64,000 bases of DNA from Actinomycetota bacterium (lineage in GTDB: Bacteria > Actinomycetota > Actinomycetes > S36-B12), in assembly GCA_030645615.1 (NCBI GenBank), contig JAUSNB010000054.1:1-64000 (forward strand), given 5' to 3'. Positions 18,813 through 27,615 of the stretch are shown here, in pieces; the first letter of the stretch is position 1; each line of letters opens with the position of its first letter. The notes below the pieces were generated by a model. The model ran no database searches. It was not told where the DNA came from and was given only the letters and a program-made list of their open reading frames with translations. A program made the position numbers and the translations under genes.

Positions 18813-19520
18813 TTAGGCCTGCTGCGGCCCCGAAGCATCGGTAGTGAACACGAGGTCGGTGATCGTCCGGTCCTCCCGCAGTGCCCGAGCCTCGTAGCGG
18901 GTGACGGGGCGCGAGGCTGGTCGGTCGACTACGCCGCCCGCCCAGCCTGCGCTCGCGGCAAAGGCTTCCTGGATCCACTCCGCGTACTCGACCCAGTCGG
19001 TGACGAGGTGCCACCAGCCGTCGGCCACCAGCCGCGAGGCGGCGAGGTCGAGCACGCCGGCCTGAACCAGGCGTCGCTTGTGGTGCCGGGTCTTGGGCCA
19101 CGGGTCGGGGAAGAAGCTGCGCACGCCGGCCAGTGAAGCGGGCGGCACCATGTACTCCAGGACCGCGAGGGCATCTGCCTCCACCACCCGGACGTTGGTC
19201 AGGCCGTCGCGGCTGATCCGCCACAGCAGGTCGCCGACTCCGGGCGTGTGGACGTCGATCGCCAGGATGCCCGTGGCCGGGTCGTCCTTGGCCATGCGCG
19301 CCGTGGCCGCTCCGGTTCCGAAGCCGATCTCAGCGACCACGGGGACCCCTGGGCCCCAGACGGCGACGAGGTCGAGCCGCTCCGGCGTGATGGGCAGCAG
19401 GAAGGGCGAGTCGCCGGCCAGCGCGGCCGCCTCACGTGCGCGGATCCGGGACCTGCGCGGCTTGTACGTACGTACCCCGCGCGGCACGGCCGTGGACGAC
19501 ATGCCCGGCGGCCGGGTCAC
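18813..19520 (-). CDS. trmB: tRNA (guanine-N7-)-methyltransferase
   Basis: 235 residues from a GTG. The SAM-binding motif EIGFGTGAAT is followed by AIDVHTPG and by FFPDPWPKTRHHKRRL, the TrmB signature that binds SAM and tRNA; the C-terminal RPVTRYEARA matches the TrmB end motif. It methylates G46 of tRNAs to m7G. The start overlaps the stop of the S51 peptidase gene (GTGA), so the two are translationally coupled. ATG 19502 is an alternative start; residues before the RTYKPRRSRI stretch are poorly conserved. Confidence 0.95.
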   Translation of the reverse strand: MTRPPGMSSTAVPRGVRTYKPRRSRIRAREAAALAGDSPFLLPITPERLDLVAVWGPGVPVVAEIGFGTGAATARMAKDDPATGILAIDVHTPGVGDLLWRISRDGLTNVRVVEADALAVLEYMVPPASLAGVRSFFPDPWPKTRHHKRRLVQAGVLDLAASRLVADGWWHLVTDWVEYAEWIQEAFAASAGWAGGVVDRPASRPVTRYEARALREDRTITDLVFTTDASGPQQA

Positions 19521-20254
19521 GACGCGACAGCCAGCCGGAGGGGGGAGTTGACGCGGTGCTTGCGGTCCGCCTCAATCCGCCAGCACGACTGCCGTCCGCG
19601 CGACCGGAACTCCCAACGGCTGTCACCGTCGCCCTCGTCGGCCGGTGGCTCGCCGACCAGGGCGGTGTCCTCGTCGATCCCCACCACGGCTGCGCCGGGC
19701 AGGATCAAGGGGCGCAGGACGAAGTCCGGGATCATCCTGCTGAAGCGGTCGAAATGCGGCAGTACGCGCAAGTCAGGGACGATGCCGAGTCCCTCCGTGC
19801 CGCCCTCCTTCGGATGGCGCACCTCGGGCACGTAGCCACCCATGGCCATGGCGCCCGCGCTGCACCCGGCCAGCGATGCACCGGCCCGCCATTGCGCCAC
19901 GATCGCCTCCCAGACCCGGGTCCCGCGCAGCGTGCGAGCCAGGTAGGCGGGGTTGCCGCCGGACAGGTAGATCAGGCCGGCCCCGGCGACGGCGTCGACG
20001 TGCGAGGCGTCGTCGGCGTCGGCCCGCAGGCGCACATCGACGATGACCTGCTCGACGCCGAGCCGGTCGGCCGCCTCGCGGCCCAACCGATGCCAGCGAG
20101 CCAGGGAGGCATCGCCCTCCGGCGCCGCTGCCGTCGCCAACTGGACGTAGCGAGCAGGGCGGCCTTCCAGCAGCCATGCCTCGATGTCGTGCATCACGGG
20201 CAGGTACTCGCCGCTGCCGACGAAGGCCAGCCGTCCTGGTGATGCCTGGGTCAC
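19517..20254 (-). CDS. Peptidase family S51 / cyanophycinase-like protein
   Basis: 245 residues of the S51 fold. The nucleophile elbow GCSAGAM puts the catalytic Ser at residue 132, preceded by IYLSGGNPAYLARTL, which matches the family's GGNQ-like motif; a candidate His lies in LPHFDRFSRM. The usual S51 members are peptidase E (Asp-Xaa dipeptidase) and cyanophycinase; the sequence does not settle the substrate. GTG 20254 has a GGAG seven bases upstream. It overlaps trmB by four bases. Confidence 0.82.
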   Translation of the reverse strand: MTQASPGRLAFVGSGEYLPVMHDIEAWLLEGRPARYVQLATAAAPEGDASLARWHRLGREAADRLGVEQVIVDVRLRADADDASHVDAVAGAGLIYLSGGNPAYLARTLRGTRVWEAIVAQWRAGASLAGCSAGAMAMGGYVPEVRHPKEGGTEGLGIVPDLRVLPHFDRFSRMIPDFVLRPLILPGAAVVGIDEDTALVGEPPADEGDGDSRWEFRSRGRQSCWRIEADRKHRVNSPLRLAVAS

Positions 20255-20288
20255 GTGCGTCTCCTATGTCAAGCCGGGAGCGTAGCCC

Positions 20289-21488
20289 TCAGCCTTCCCG
20301 GTGCACCCATGTCGAGCGGTGCGGGAGGTCGGGACCGAGGGCCAGGCCGAGCACCAGCGAAAGCAGATGCAGGGCGACCCCGAAGGCGATGATCGCCCAG
20401 ATTCCGACGGAGACCAGCGCCCCGCAGGCGGCGAGGGCGGCGGCGAATGCGCACATGCGCAGGCTGGCGGAGGTCGTGAATACCTGGGACTGCACGTGCA
20501 CGGGCGACTCGCGCACCCGGACCTGGAACATCGACGACACGATCGGCGGCTCGCTGGCGCCCATGGCGAAGGCAGCGACCAGCAGCAGCCAGGGAGTGCC
20601 AGCAAGTCCCACGAGCGCCAGGCACGCGGCGCTCGCAACGGTGCCGGCGATGACGGCGCGATCCGGCCGGGCAACCGGGTGGCGGGTCAGCCAGAGGGCC
20701 GCGAGCACGCCGCCGGCCGCGAATGCACCGAGGACGAGCCCGGTGAACTCCAGCGATCCGGTCATGGATTCGGCGAGAAGGGGGGCGCTGACGAAGACCG
20801 CAGCCTGCCCGGCGAAACCCACGGTCGTGATGATCACGGTGCGCCGCAGCGTGCGGTTGCGCGCGAGGACTGCCGTGCCCGCCCGGAGATCCGCGGACAT
20901 CGACATCGAGCCCGCGGAGGGCGGGCCGCTGACGGGAACCCAGCGCAGGGCGACGCTCGATACGAGAAGGAGCAGGACGGGCAGCCACAGCGGAGCGTGC
21001 ACGGACAGCGCGATGAGGGCAGCCGCCACCGGCGGCGCGACGACGGCCGCCACGCTATAGGTCGCGGCATCCGACGCGTACGCGCGCCGCAATGCACCCG
21101 CAGGAACCAGTCTGGGCAGTTGCGCGCTCCACGCGCCGGTCACCGCCGGATAGCCGACGCCAGCGACGGCAGCGAGCGCCATCACGACTCCGATGGGAAC
21201 GTTGCCGATGGCGAGGGCGATCGCGGCCAGGCCGCAAGCCATCAGCAGCATGGTGGCGGTGAAGGCGCGGCGAGCAGATCCGGCCCGGTCCAGGATTGCG
21301 CCGACGAACGGTCCGGCCACCGCTGCCGACACGGTCATGCAGGCCACGACGTACGAGCCGGTGGCGGCGCTTCCGACAACGGCGATGGTGACGAGCAGGA
21401 GGGCTGGCCCGGCGGACTCCGAGGCCGATCTGGCCAGGGTCGCCGTGACGAGGTAGCCCCGAAGGTGGGACTCCTCTTCCAGCGTCAC
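20289..21488 (-). CDS. MFS transporter
   Basis: 399 residues with about twelve membrane segments, AILDRAGSARRAF as loop 2/3, and YPAVTGAWSAQLPRLVP in the middle, a loop common to macrolide-exporter-like MFS proteins (MFS_3). A central polar loop around SMSMSADLRAGTAVLARN separates the halves. GTG 21488 overlaps the stop of the AhpD-like gene (GTGA), so it is translated in the same unit and may share the CsoR-type operator. The substrate is unknown. Confidence 0.85.
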   Translation of the reverse strand: MTLEEESHLRGYLVTATLARSASESAGPALLLVTIAVVGSAATGSYVVACMTVSAAVAGPFVGAILDRAGSARRAFTATMLLMACGLAAIALAIGNVPIGVVMALAAVAGVGYPAVTGAWSAQLPRLVPAGALRRAYASDAATYSVAAVVAPPVAAALIALSVHAPLWLPVLLLLVSSVALRWVPVSGPPSAGSMSMSADLRAGTAVLARNRTLRRTVIITTVGFAGQAAVFVSAPLLAESMTGSLEFTGLVLGAFAAGGVLAALWLTRHPVARPDRAVIAGTVASAACLALVGLAGTPWLLLVAAFAMGASEPPIVSSMFQVRVRESPVHVQSQVFTTSASLRMCAFAAALAACGALVSVGIWAIIAFGVALHLLSLVLGLALGPDLPHRSTWVHREG

Positions 21489-21850
21489 TGCGCCAAGGTA
21501 CCCGCGGCGTCCTCGAACTCGCAGAAGGCGGCATAGGCCCGGGGCGCGTAGATCGTCGCGGGGCCGCCCTGCATCAAGATGGTCACGCCGAGCGCCTCGG
21601 CCGCCTCCTGGCGGGTGGCCCCGGCGCGGAAGGCACCCTGCGCGTGAGAGGCAATGCAGCCGTCGCAGTGCTCGGTCACTGCGATCGCGAGGGCGATGAG
21701 TTCCTTGGTCTTGGTCTCGAGCGCCCCGGACTCGAAGGCCGCATGGTGCAGGTCGCGGAACCCCTTGTACACATCGGGGATCGCGCGGCGCAGTTCCCTG
21801 CTCAGCGGGGCGAGGTCGTCCAGAACGGCTTTTCCGTGATCGTGGGTCAT
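21485..21850 (-). CDS. Carboxymuconolactone decarboxylase/AhpD-like protein
   Basis: 121 residues from ATG 21850. The AhpD-type active-site motif reads EHCDGCIASHAQGA: Cys62 and Cys65 with His69, preceded by TKELIALAIAV. Such small CMD proteins are thiol-dependent peroxidase partners or disulfide reductases rather than true decarboxylases. It is divergent from the csoR-like gene, and the palindrome 21860-21875 lies just upstream of its start, so it is very probably repressed by that regulator. The MFS gene overlaps its stop. Confidence 0.88.
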   Translation of the reverse strand: MTHDHGKAVLDDLAPLSRELRRAIPDVYKGFRDLHHAAFESGALETKTKELIALAIAVTEHCDGCIASHAQGAFRAGATRQEAAEALGVTILMQGGPATIYAPRAYAAFCEFEDAAGTLAQ

Positions 21851-21859
21851 GCCGAAACT

Positions 21860-21875
21860 ATACCCCCGAGGGTAT
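21860..21875. promoter_or_regulatory. csoR operator: CsoR-type operator
   Basis: ATACCC-CCGA-GGGTAT is a perfect inverted repeat with a 4-base centre, placed between the divergent AhpD-like and csoR-like genes. GTATACCC-type half sites with G/C-rich centres are what CsoR/CstR family repressors bind. A -10-like TAAGAT follows at 21882-21887, only six bases before the csoR ATG at 21894, so that mRNA may be nearly leaderless and the operator would cover the spacer. A matching palindrome occurs at 32051-32070. Confidence 0.75.
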
Positions 21876-21884
21876 CCGCGATAA

Positions 21885-22154
<270 letters not shown>

Positions 22155-22162
22155 TCGCGGGA

Positions 22163-22384
22163 ATGACGATGCCCACAGGCGTGTTCAGCGTGTCGGGAAT
22201 GACGTGCGGCCACTGTGTCTCTGCGGTGTCCGCGGAGCTCTCGGCACTGCCGGGGGTCTCGGCGGTTCGCATCGACTTGCAGCCCGGGCTGGTGTCCCGG
22301 GTCGAGGTCGACAGTGCCGCGCCACTCGACCCTGAGATCGTTCGCGCAGCCGTCGATGAGGCGGGATACGTACTGGAAGGGTGA
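22163..22384 (+). CDS. copZ: Heavy-metal-associated domain copper chaperone
   Basis: 73 residues, one HMA (ferredoxin-like) domain with the metal site GMTCGHC near residue 12 and the usual DEAGYVLEG end. It would carry Cu(I) in the cytoplasm and pass it to the CopA N-terminal domain. It lies 8 bases after the regulator gene and 3 bases before copA, so the three genes form one operon. The ATG at 22163 is used; a second ATG two codons on is possible. Confidence 0.9.
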   Translation: MTMPTGVFSVSGMTCGHCVSAVSAELSALPGVSAVRIDLQPGLVSRVEVDSAAPLDPEIVRAAVDEAGYVLEG

Positions 22385-22387
22385 CTG

Positions 22388-24640
22388 GTGGCCGAGGTTG
22401 ACCTCGAGATCGAGGGAATGACCTGCGCCTCGTGCGCCCTGCGCATCGAGAAGAAGCTCAACCGGATGCCCGGGGTCCAGGCCACCGTCAACTACGCCAC
22501 GGAGAAGGCGCACGTCGTGCTGCCGGCCGACGTGTCGGTCGAGGACGCCATCCGCACCGTTGAGGCCACCGGGTACGCGGCCCGAACCCCCGCACCGCCG
22601 GCCAGCGCCGGCGACGTCGTGCTCGACCCCGAACGAGACCCCGAACTGGAGTCGCTGCGCACGCGCCTGACCGTGTCCACGGTGCTGACGGTTCCCGTCG
22701 TGCTGATGGCCATGGTGCCCCTGCTGCAGTTCACCTACTGGCAGTGGGCCTCGCTGGCCCTGGCCAGTCCCGTCGTCGTCTGGGGGGCCCTGCCCTTCCA
22801 TCGCGCGGCGTGGATCAACCTTCGCCATGGCGCGGCCACCATGGACACCCTGATCTCGCTTGGGGTCCTGGCCGCCTACGCGTGGTCGCTGTGGGCGCTG
22901 TTCTTCGGTGGCGCCGGCGAGCCTGGCATGACGATGGGCTTCACCTTCCTGCCCATGGACGAGTCAGCGGCGCCGGAAATCTACCTCGAGGTCGCCGCGG
23001 CCGTGACGGTCTTCATCCTCACCGGTCGCTACCTGGAGGCACGGGCCAAGCGTCGGTCGGGGGAGGCGCTGCGAGCCCTTGCCGGCCTTGCCGCGAAGGA
23101 CGTGACCGTCCTGCGCGACGGGGTGGAGTCGGTCCTTCCGATCGAGCGGCTTGCCGTGGGCGATCTGTTCGTCGTGCGCCCGGGCGAGAAGGTCGCCACC
23201 GACGGCGTGGTGGTCGACGGCGCCTCGGCGGTCGACACCAGCCTGGTGACCGGGGAGCCGGTGCCCGTGGAAGTGGGGCCGGGGGACCAGGTCGTGGGGG
23301 CCACCGTCAACGCGGGGGGCCGACTGGTCGTGCGGGCCAGCGAGGTCGGCGCCGACACGCAACTGGCCCGGATCGCGCGCCTCGTCGAGGCTGCGCAGAC
23401 CGGCAAGGCTCCGGTCCAGCGACTTGCGGATCGGGTGTCCAGCGTCTTCGTGCCGATCGTGCTCGGACTGTCCCTCGCGACCCTCGTCGGGTGGCTTGTC
23501 GCTGGCCAGGAGGCGCAGGCCGCCTTCACGGCCGCGGTCGCCGTCCTCATCATCGCCTGCCCGTGCGCACTCGGCCTGGCTACGCCAACGGCCCTCATGG
23601 TCGGAACCGGTCGAGGGGCCCAACTGGGCATCCTCATCAAGGGGCCGCAGATCCTGGAGTCCACTCGACGGGTCGACACGATCGTGCTCGACAAGACCGG
23701 CACCGTGACGACCGGACGCATGTCCGTCGTCGAGGTCGTTCCCGTTGGCGGCAGGGACGGCAATGAGGTCCTGCGCCTGGCCGGCGCCGTCGAGCATGCG
23801 TCCGAGCACCCGGTGGGCCGGGCCATAGCCGCAGCCGCTCAGGCTGGTGGGCAGGTGCTGCCCGCAGTCGAGGCGTTCGCGGCCACCGGGGGCATGGGCG
23901 TGCATGGAGTGGTCGAGGGACGGGCGGTGGCGGCCGGACGCCCGGCCTGGCTGGCCAGCGAGTGGGCCGTCTCGGACACGGGTGCACTCGATGACGCGCT
24001 GCACCTGCACGAGTCCCGCGGCCGGACCGTCGTAGGCATCGCGGTCGACGGAGCGATGGCTGGGCTGGTCGTCGTGGCCGACGCGGTGAAGCCGGGCAGT
24101 CACGCGGCCATCGACGCGCTCCGCGGGCTCGGCCTGACCCCCATCCTGCTCACGGGTGACAACGAGCGGGCCGCTCGATCTGTCGCCGACGAGGTCGGGA
24201 TCGCAGAGGTCCGCGCCTCCGTGCTGCCGGAGCAGAAAGCCGCCGCCGTGCGCGATCTGCAGGAGTCCGGTCGCGTCGTGGGCATGGTGGGCGACGGCAT
24301 CAACGATGCGGCGGCCCTCGCCCAGGCCGACCTTGGGATGGCCATGGGCACGGGGACCGATGTCGCGATCGAGGCGGCCGACATCACCCTCGTCCGCGGC
24401 GAACTGGTTTCGGCGGTCGACGCGATCCGGCTCTCCCGGCGGACCCTGCGCACGATCAAGGGCAACCTGTTCTGGGCCTTTGCCTACAACGTTGCCGCGA
24501 TCCCGCTGGCGATGGCGGGACTGCTCAACCCGCTGGTGGCCGGCGCAGCGATGGCGTTCTCGTCGGTGTTCGTCGTCACCAACAGCCTGCGGCTGCGTGC
24601 CTTCCGCGCCAGCCGGCTGGAGGGACCGGCCACGGGCTGA
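22388..24640 (+). CDS. copA: Copper-translocating P1B-type ATPase
   Basis: 750 residues from a GTG. One N-terminal HMA domain has GMTCASC (10-16). The actuator TGEPVPVE follows at about 288-295, then the membrane metal site CPC (391-393) in [22 protein letters not shown] with the phosphorylated Asp435, an HP dipeptide in [11 protein letters not shown], and [10 protein letters not shown]. This is the standard Cu(I)-exporting P1B-1 layout, with eight membrane segments expected. It would pump Cu(I) out of the cytoplasm. The operon is controlled from the operator at 21860. Confidence 0.95.
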   Translation: MAEVDLEIEGMTCASCALRIEKKLNRMPGVQATVNYATEKAHVVLPADVSVEDAIRTVEATGYAARTPAPPASAGDVVLDPERDPELESLRTRLTVSTVLTVPVVLMAMVPLLQFTYWQWASLALASPVVVWGALPFHRAAWINLRHGAATMDTLISLGVLAAYAWSLWALFFGGAGEPGMTMGFTFLPMDESAAPEIYLEVAAAVTVFILTGRYLEARAKRRSGEALRALAGLAAKDVTVLRDGVESVLPIERLAVGDLFVVRPGEKVATDGVVVDGASAVDTSLVTGEPVPVEVGPGDQVVGATVNAGGRLVVRASEVGADTQLARIARLVEAAQTGKAPVQRLADRVSSVFVPIVLGLSLATLVGWLVAGQEAQAAFTAAVAVLIIACPCALGLATPTALMVGTGRGAQLGILIKGPQILESTRRVDTIVLDKTGTVTTGRMSVVEVVPVGGRDGNEVLRLAGAVEHASEHPVGRAIAAAAQAGGQVLPAVEAFAATGGMGVHGVVEGRAVAAGRPAWLASEWAVSDTGALDDALHLHESRGRTVVGIAVDGAMAGLVVVADAVKPGSHAAIDALRGLGLTPILLTGDNERAARSVADEVGIAEVRASVLPEQKAAAVRDLQESGRVVGMVGDGINDAAALAQADLGMAMGTGTDVAIEAADITLVRGELVSAVDAIRLSRRTLRTIKGNLFWAFAYNVAAIPLAMAGLLNPLVAGAAMAFSSVFVVTNSLRLRAFRASRLEGPATG

Positions 24641-24647
24641 CTCCGCC

Positions 24648-25820
24648 GTGCGCCATGATCTGGACGTGCCCGCCTTCGACGTCGACGACATCCACCTGGA
24701 CGACCTGCGGCGTCGGCGCAGCGCGAAGTGGCAGTACTACCCGGCAGACGTGCTGCCGGCCTGGATCGCCGAGATGGACTTCCCGCTGGCCGAGCCAATC
24801 GCCAGGACGCTCCGCGAGGCGGTCGACGTCTCGGACACCGGCTACCAGTGGCCGGCGGAGCTGAAGCCGGCGTGCGCGGACTTCGCCCACGACGCCTGGG
24901 GGTGGGACTTCGACCCCGAGCGGGTGACCGTCCTGCCGGATGTCCTCACGGCCATCACGCAGTGCCTGGCGAACCTCACGGCGCCGGGCGAAGGCGTGGT
25001 GATCACGCCACCGGTCTACACGCCCTTCTTCCACGTCGTCGCCCACGCCGGACGGCACGTGGTCGAGGTGCCGCTGATCCGCCTGACCGACGGTCGGTAT
25101 TCGCTCGACGACGAGGCCCTGGCAGCGGCGTTTGCACGGGCCGACGTCACCGCGTTCCTGCTGTCCCATCCGCACAACCCGACCGGGACAGTGCTGGCGC
25201 CCGAGCAACTGGCGATGGTGGCCGACCTTGCCCGCCGCCACGGGGTGGCGGTCATTTCCGACGAGATCCACGCCCCTCTCGTCTTGCCCGGCGCCAGCCA
25301 CGTGCCCTACCTGGTCGTGGCCGGCGATGACGCCAACGCGGTGGCTCTCATCTCGGCCTCGAAGGCCTGGAACCTTGCCGGGTTGAAGGCAGCCCAGGTG
25401 GTGGCGACGGAGCGCACCACGGCATCCGTCACTGAACGCATCCCCCTGGAGGCGACGTTCACCTCCGGCCATTTCGGGGTGCTGGCAGCGGCCTGCGCCT
25501 ATCGCGAAGGAGGCCCGTGGCTGCAGACCGTCGTGGAGGTCCTGGACTCGAACCGCCGCCTGCTCGGCGACCTGCTTGCCGAGCGGTTGCCGCTCGCCGC
25601 GTACGTGGCCCCCGATGCGTCCTTCCTCGGATGGATCGACCTCGATGCCTACGGACTGGGCGCCGACCCGGCCGCTGCCCTGCTGGAGCGGGGCCGGGTG
25701 GGGCTGAACCCGGGTCCGTCCTTCGGCACGGGAGGCGACGGGTTCGTCCGGCTCAATTTCGCGACGTCCCCCGCCATCCTGGCCGAAATTGTCGATCGCA
25801 TGGCGAGCGTGGTGCAATAG
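24648..25820 (+). CDS. PLP-dependent aminotransferase class I/II, PatB/MalY-type C-S lyase-like
   Basis: About 390 residues of PLP fold type I. The start pattern DDLRRRRSAKWQYYPADVLPAW with AEMDFPLAEPI is the MalY/PatB signature. Further on are SHPHNPTGTV, SDEIHAPLV, and the PLP Lys in SASKAWNLAGLK. Family members cleave cystathionine or other cysteine conjugates to a thiol, pyruvate and ammonia (beta-lyase), or act as aminotransferases. In a window rich in sulfur-amino-acid genes a cystathionine beta-lyase role is attractive but unproven. GTG 24648 is chosen; GTG 24666 would give 384 residues. Confidence 0.85.
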   Translation: MRHDLDVPAFDVDDIHLDDLRRRRSAKWQYYPADVLPAWIAEMDFPLAEPIARTLREAVDVSDTGYQWPAELKPACADFAHDAWGWDFDPERVTVLPDVLTAITQCLANLTAPGEGVVITPPVYTPFFHVVAHAGRHVVEVPLIRLTDGRYSLDDEALAAAFARADVTAFLLSHPHNPTGTVLAPEQLAMVADLARRHGVAVISDEIHAPLVLPGASHVPYLVVAGDDANAVALISASKAWNLAGLKAAQVVATERTTASVTERIPLEATFTSGHFGVLAAACAYREGGPWLQTVVEVLDSNRRLLGDLLAERLPLAAYVAPDASFLGWIDLDAYGLGADPAAALLERGRVGLNPGPSFGTGGDGFVRLNFATSPAILAEIVDRMASVVQ

Positions 25821-25825
25821 GCCGC

Positions 25826-26500
25826 GTGAGGGTGACGCGCCGCTGGACCGTGATTTCGGTCGCCACCCTGGCCATTGCATTGGCCCTGCCCTCCATCCCT
25901 GCTTCAGCCGCACCGGATGGCGATCGCTACGCGCTCGGTGACTCCGTGATGCTGGGCGCCAAGAGCAACCTGAAGGCTCGCGGCTTCTCCATCGTCGACG
26001 CCGCCGTCAGCCGCCAGGCCTACAGCGGCCCGGCGCTTCTCCGGAAGCGGGGCGAATCGCTCCCGAAGGACGTCGTCATCCACCTGGGGACCAACGGCAC
26101 CTTCCCGCTGGACGTGTGCAAGAAGATCGTCAAGGCAGCCGGGAAGGAACGTCGCGTCTTCCTGGTCACGGTCCACGTCAAGCGATCGTGGACCAAGGGG
26201 AACAACGCCGTCATCCGCGACTGCGCGGCGTCGTTCCGGGCCGGCCGGGTCACCGTGGTCGACTGGGACTGGGCCGCCAGCCGGCATCCGGAGTGGCTGT
26301 ACTCGGACGGGGCGCACCTCAACCCCGCCGGCGCCAAGGCGTTCGCCAGGATCATCAGCCAGGCCATCGAGCGGGCCGATGCTGCGGCAGTGGCCCCCGC
26401 CCCTGGGACCGTGCCGGCATCGACGCAGTCGGGTTCGGCGGGTTCAGTGGGGTCTCCGCTCATGGGGGCCTCGGGCACCGCGCACATCACGGTTCGCTAG
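25826..26500 (+). CDS. Secreted SGNH-hydrolase-like protein
   Basis: 224 residues. Residues 1-31 form a signal peptide (RVTRRWTVISVATLAIALAL then PASA). The mature part has block I GDSVM, a block III-like HLGTNGTF, and block V SDGAHLNPAG, giving Ser, Asn, Asp and His of the SGNH triad/tetrad. This resembles the extracytoplasmic SGNH domain of acyltransferase-3/OatA-like proteins but is free-standing, without the membrane acyltransferase. A low-complexity Ala/Ser/Gly tail of about 40 residues ends the protein. The substrate is unknown; cell-envelope O-acetyl groups are a reasonable guess. GTG 25832 is an alternative start. Confidence 0.8.
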   Translation: MRVTRRWTVISVATLAIALALPSIPASAAPDGDRYALGDSVMLGAKSNLKARGFSIVDAAVSRQAYSGPALLRKRGESLPKDVVIHLGTNGTFPLDVCKKIVKAAGKERRVFLVTVHVKRSWTKGNNAVIRDCAASFRAGRVTVVDWDWAASRHPEWLYSDGAHLNPAGAKAFARIISQAIERADAAAVAPAPGTVPASTQSGSAGSVGSPLMGASGTAHITVR

Positions 26501-26516
26501 GCGGAGCGACAGCACG

Positions 26517-27473
26517 ATGGACCAGCCCGTCATCTTGCCCCTCGCCCCTGATTGCGCACGCCTGCGCGAGGACCTGATCGCGATGGCCATGCCGCCCATT
26601 TGGGAACTCGACGCTGTCGAGGCCCGCATGCTCTACCGCGAGCGAGTGCTGGGATCCCATGACGCATGGCAGCCCCCGCTCGACCGAATGCCTGTTCTGG
26701 TCGACGACCTGCCGCAGGATCTGTCCCTTCCCGCCATGCGCCGTTACCGGGCCTTCGATGGCGACACGGACGGCGGCGACGATGGCGACACTTGCCTGCT
26801 CTGGTTCCACGGCGGCGGCTGGGTCCTGGGCGACCTCGACACGAGCGACGCTGTGGCCCGCAGTGCATGCGCCGCGACCGGCTGGACGGTGGTCAGCGTC
26901 GACTACCGGTGCGCGCCGATCTCACGCTTCCCCGCGGCCGTCGATGACGCCCTCGCCGCTGCCGACTGGGCCTTGGCCGCCTTTGCCCGGGTGATCGTGG
27001 GAGGCGACAGCGCCGGAGGGACCCTGGCGGCCGTCGTGGCGCAGCACCGTGGCAGCCATGCGGAACTGGTGGGCCAGGTGCTGATCTACCCGGCCGTCGA
27101 CCCGTCGCTCTCAACGGCATCGGCGCATGAGTTCGTCGATGGCCCCTTCCTCACCCGCCGCGACATGGAGTGGTTCTTCGGCCAGTACCTGGTCTCGCCC
27201 GCGGACGCGGCGGACCCGAGGGCCGACCTCGTCGCCGGCTATGCGGCCCAGCCGGCGGCCGCTGTGCCCGCTGTCATCTTCACCGTGGGCCACGACCCAC
27301 TGCGCGACGAGGGCATCGGCTACGCCCGGTTGCTTCGCGATCGCGGCCACGCAGTGGAGTGGATCCACGCCCCGGACCTGTATCACGGCGCGTTCTCCAG
27401 CTCCGGCTTCCTGCCCACTGCGGCCGCTCGTGCGGAAGAGGTGTGGGCTGCATCGCGCAGGCTCCTTCGCTGA
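26517..27473 (+). CDS. Alpha/beta hydrolase (hormone-sensitive-lipase-type esterase)
   Basis: 318 residues. The oxyanion motif HGGGWVLGD near residue 98 is followed by DYRCAPISRFPAAVDDALAA, the nucleophile elbow GGDSAGGTLA, an acidic residue in TVGHDPLRDEG, and the catalytic His in DLYHGAFS. This is the HSL/family IV esterase pattern, hydrolysing short acyl esters. No signal peptide is seen, so it should be cytoplasmic. It starts 16 bases after the SGNH gene; no functional link is evident. Confidence 0.9.
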   Translation: MDQPVILPLAPDCARLREDLIAMAMPPIWELDAVEARMLYRERVLGSHDAWQPPLDRMPVLVDDLPQDLSLPAMRRYRAFDGDTDGGDDGDTCLLWFHGGGWVLGDLDTSDAVARSACAATGWTVVSVDYRCAPISRFPAAVDDALAAADWALAAFARVIVGGDSAGGTLAAVVAQHRGSHAELVGQVLIYPAVDPSLSTASAHEFVDGPFLTRRDMEWFFGQYLVSPADAADPRADLVAGYAAQPAAAVPAVIFTVGHDPLRDEGIGYARLLRDRGHAVEWIHAPDLYHGAFSSSGFLPTAAARAEEVWAASRRLLR

Positions 27474-27590
27474 CCTGTGGACTTGGTCACAGGACAGCGC
27501 TTGCATGCGATCTGGCGTGCGCGACCGGGCAACGACGGTGCATGCTTGGGGGCACGCGGAACTGTCCTTCGGGCCCTGCCGCCGCCCTTC

Positions 27591-27608
27591 TATACCCTCC
27601 GATCGGAG
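27591..27608 (+). promoter_or_regulatory. Possible pckG -10 box and palindrome over the ribosome site
   Basis: TATACC (27591-27596) may be the -10 element of pckG. It is followed at once by the 12-bp palindrome CTCCGATCGGAG (27597-27608), whose right arm GGAG is also the likely ribosome-binding site, seven bases before ATG 27616. The hairpin or a bound protein could affect translation initiation. The 142-base region between the esterase and pckG otherwise shows no gene. Confidence 0.35.
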
Positions 27609-27615
27609 CGAGTGA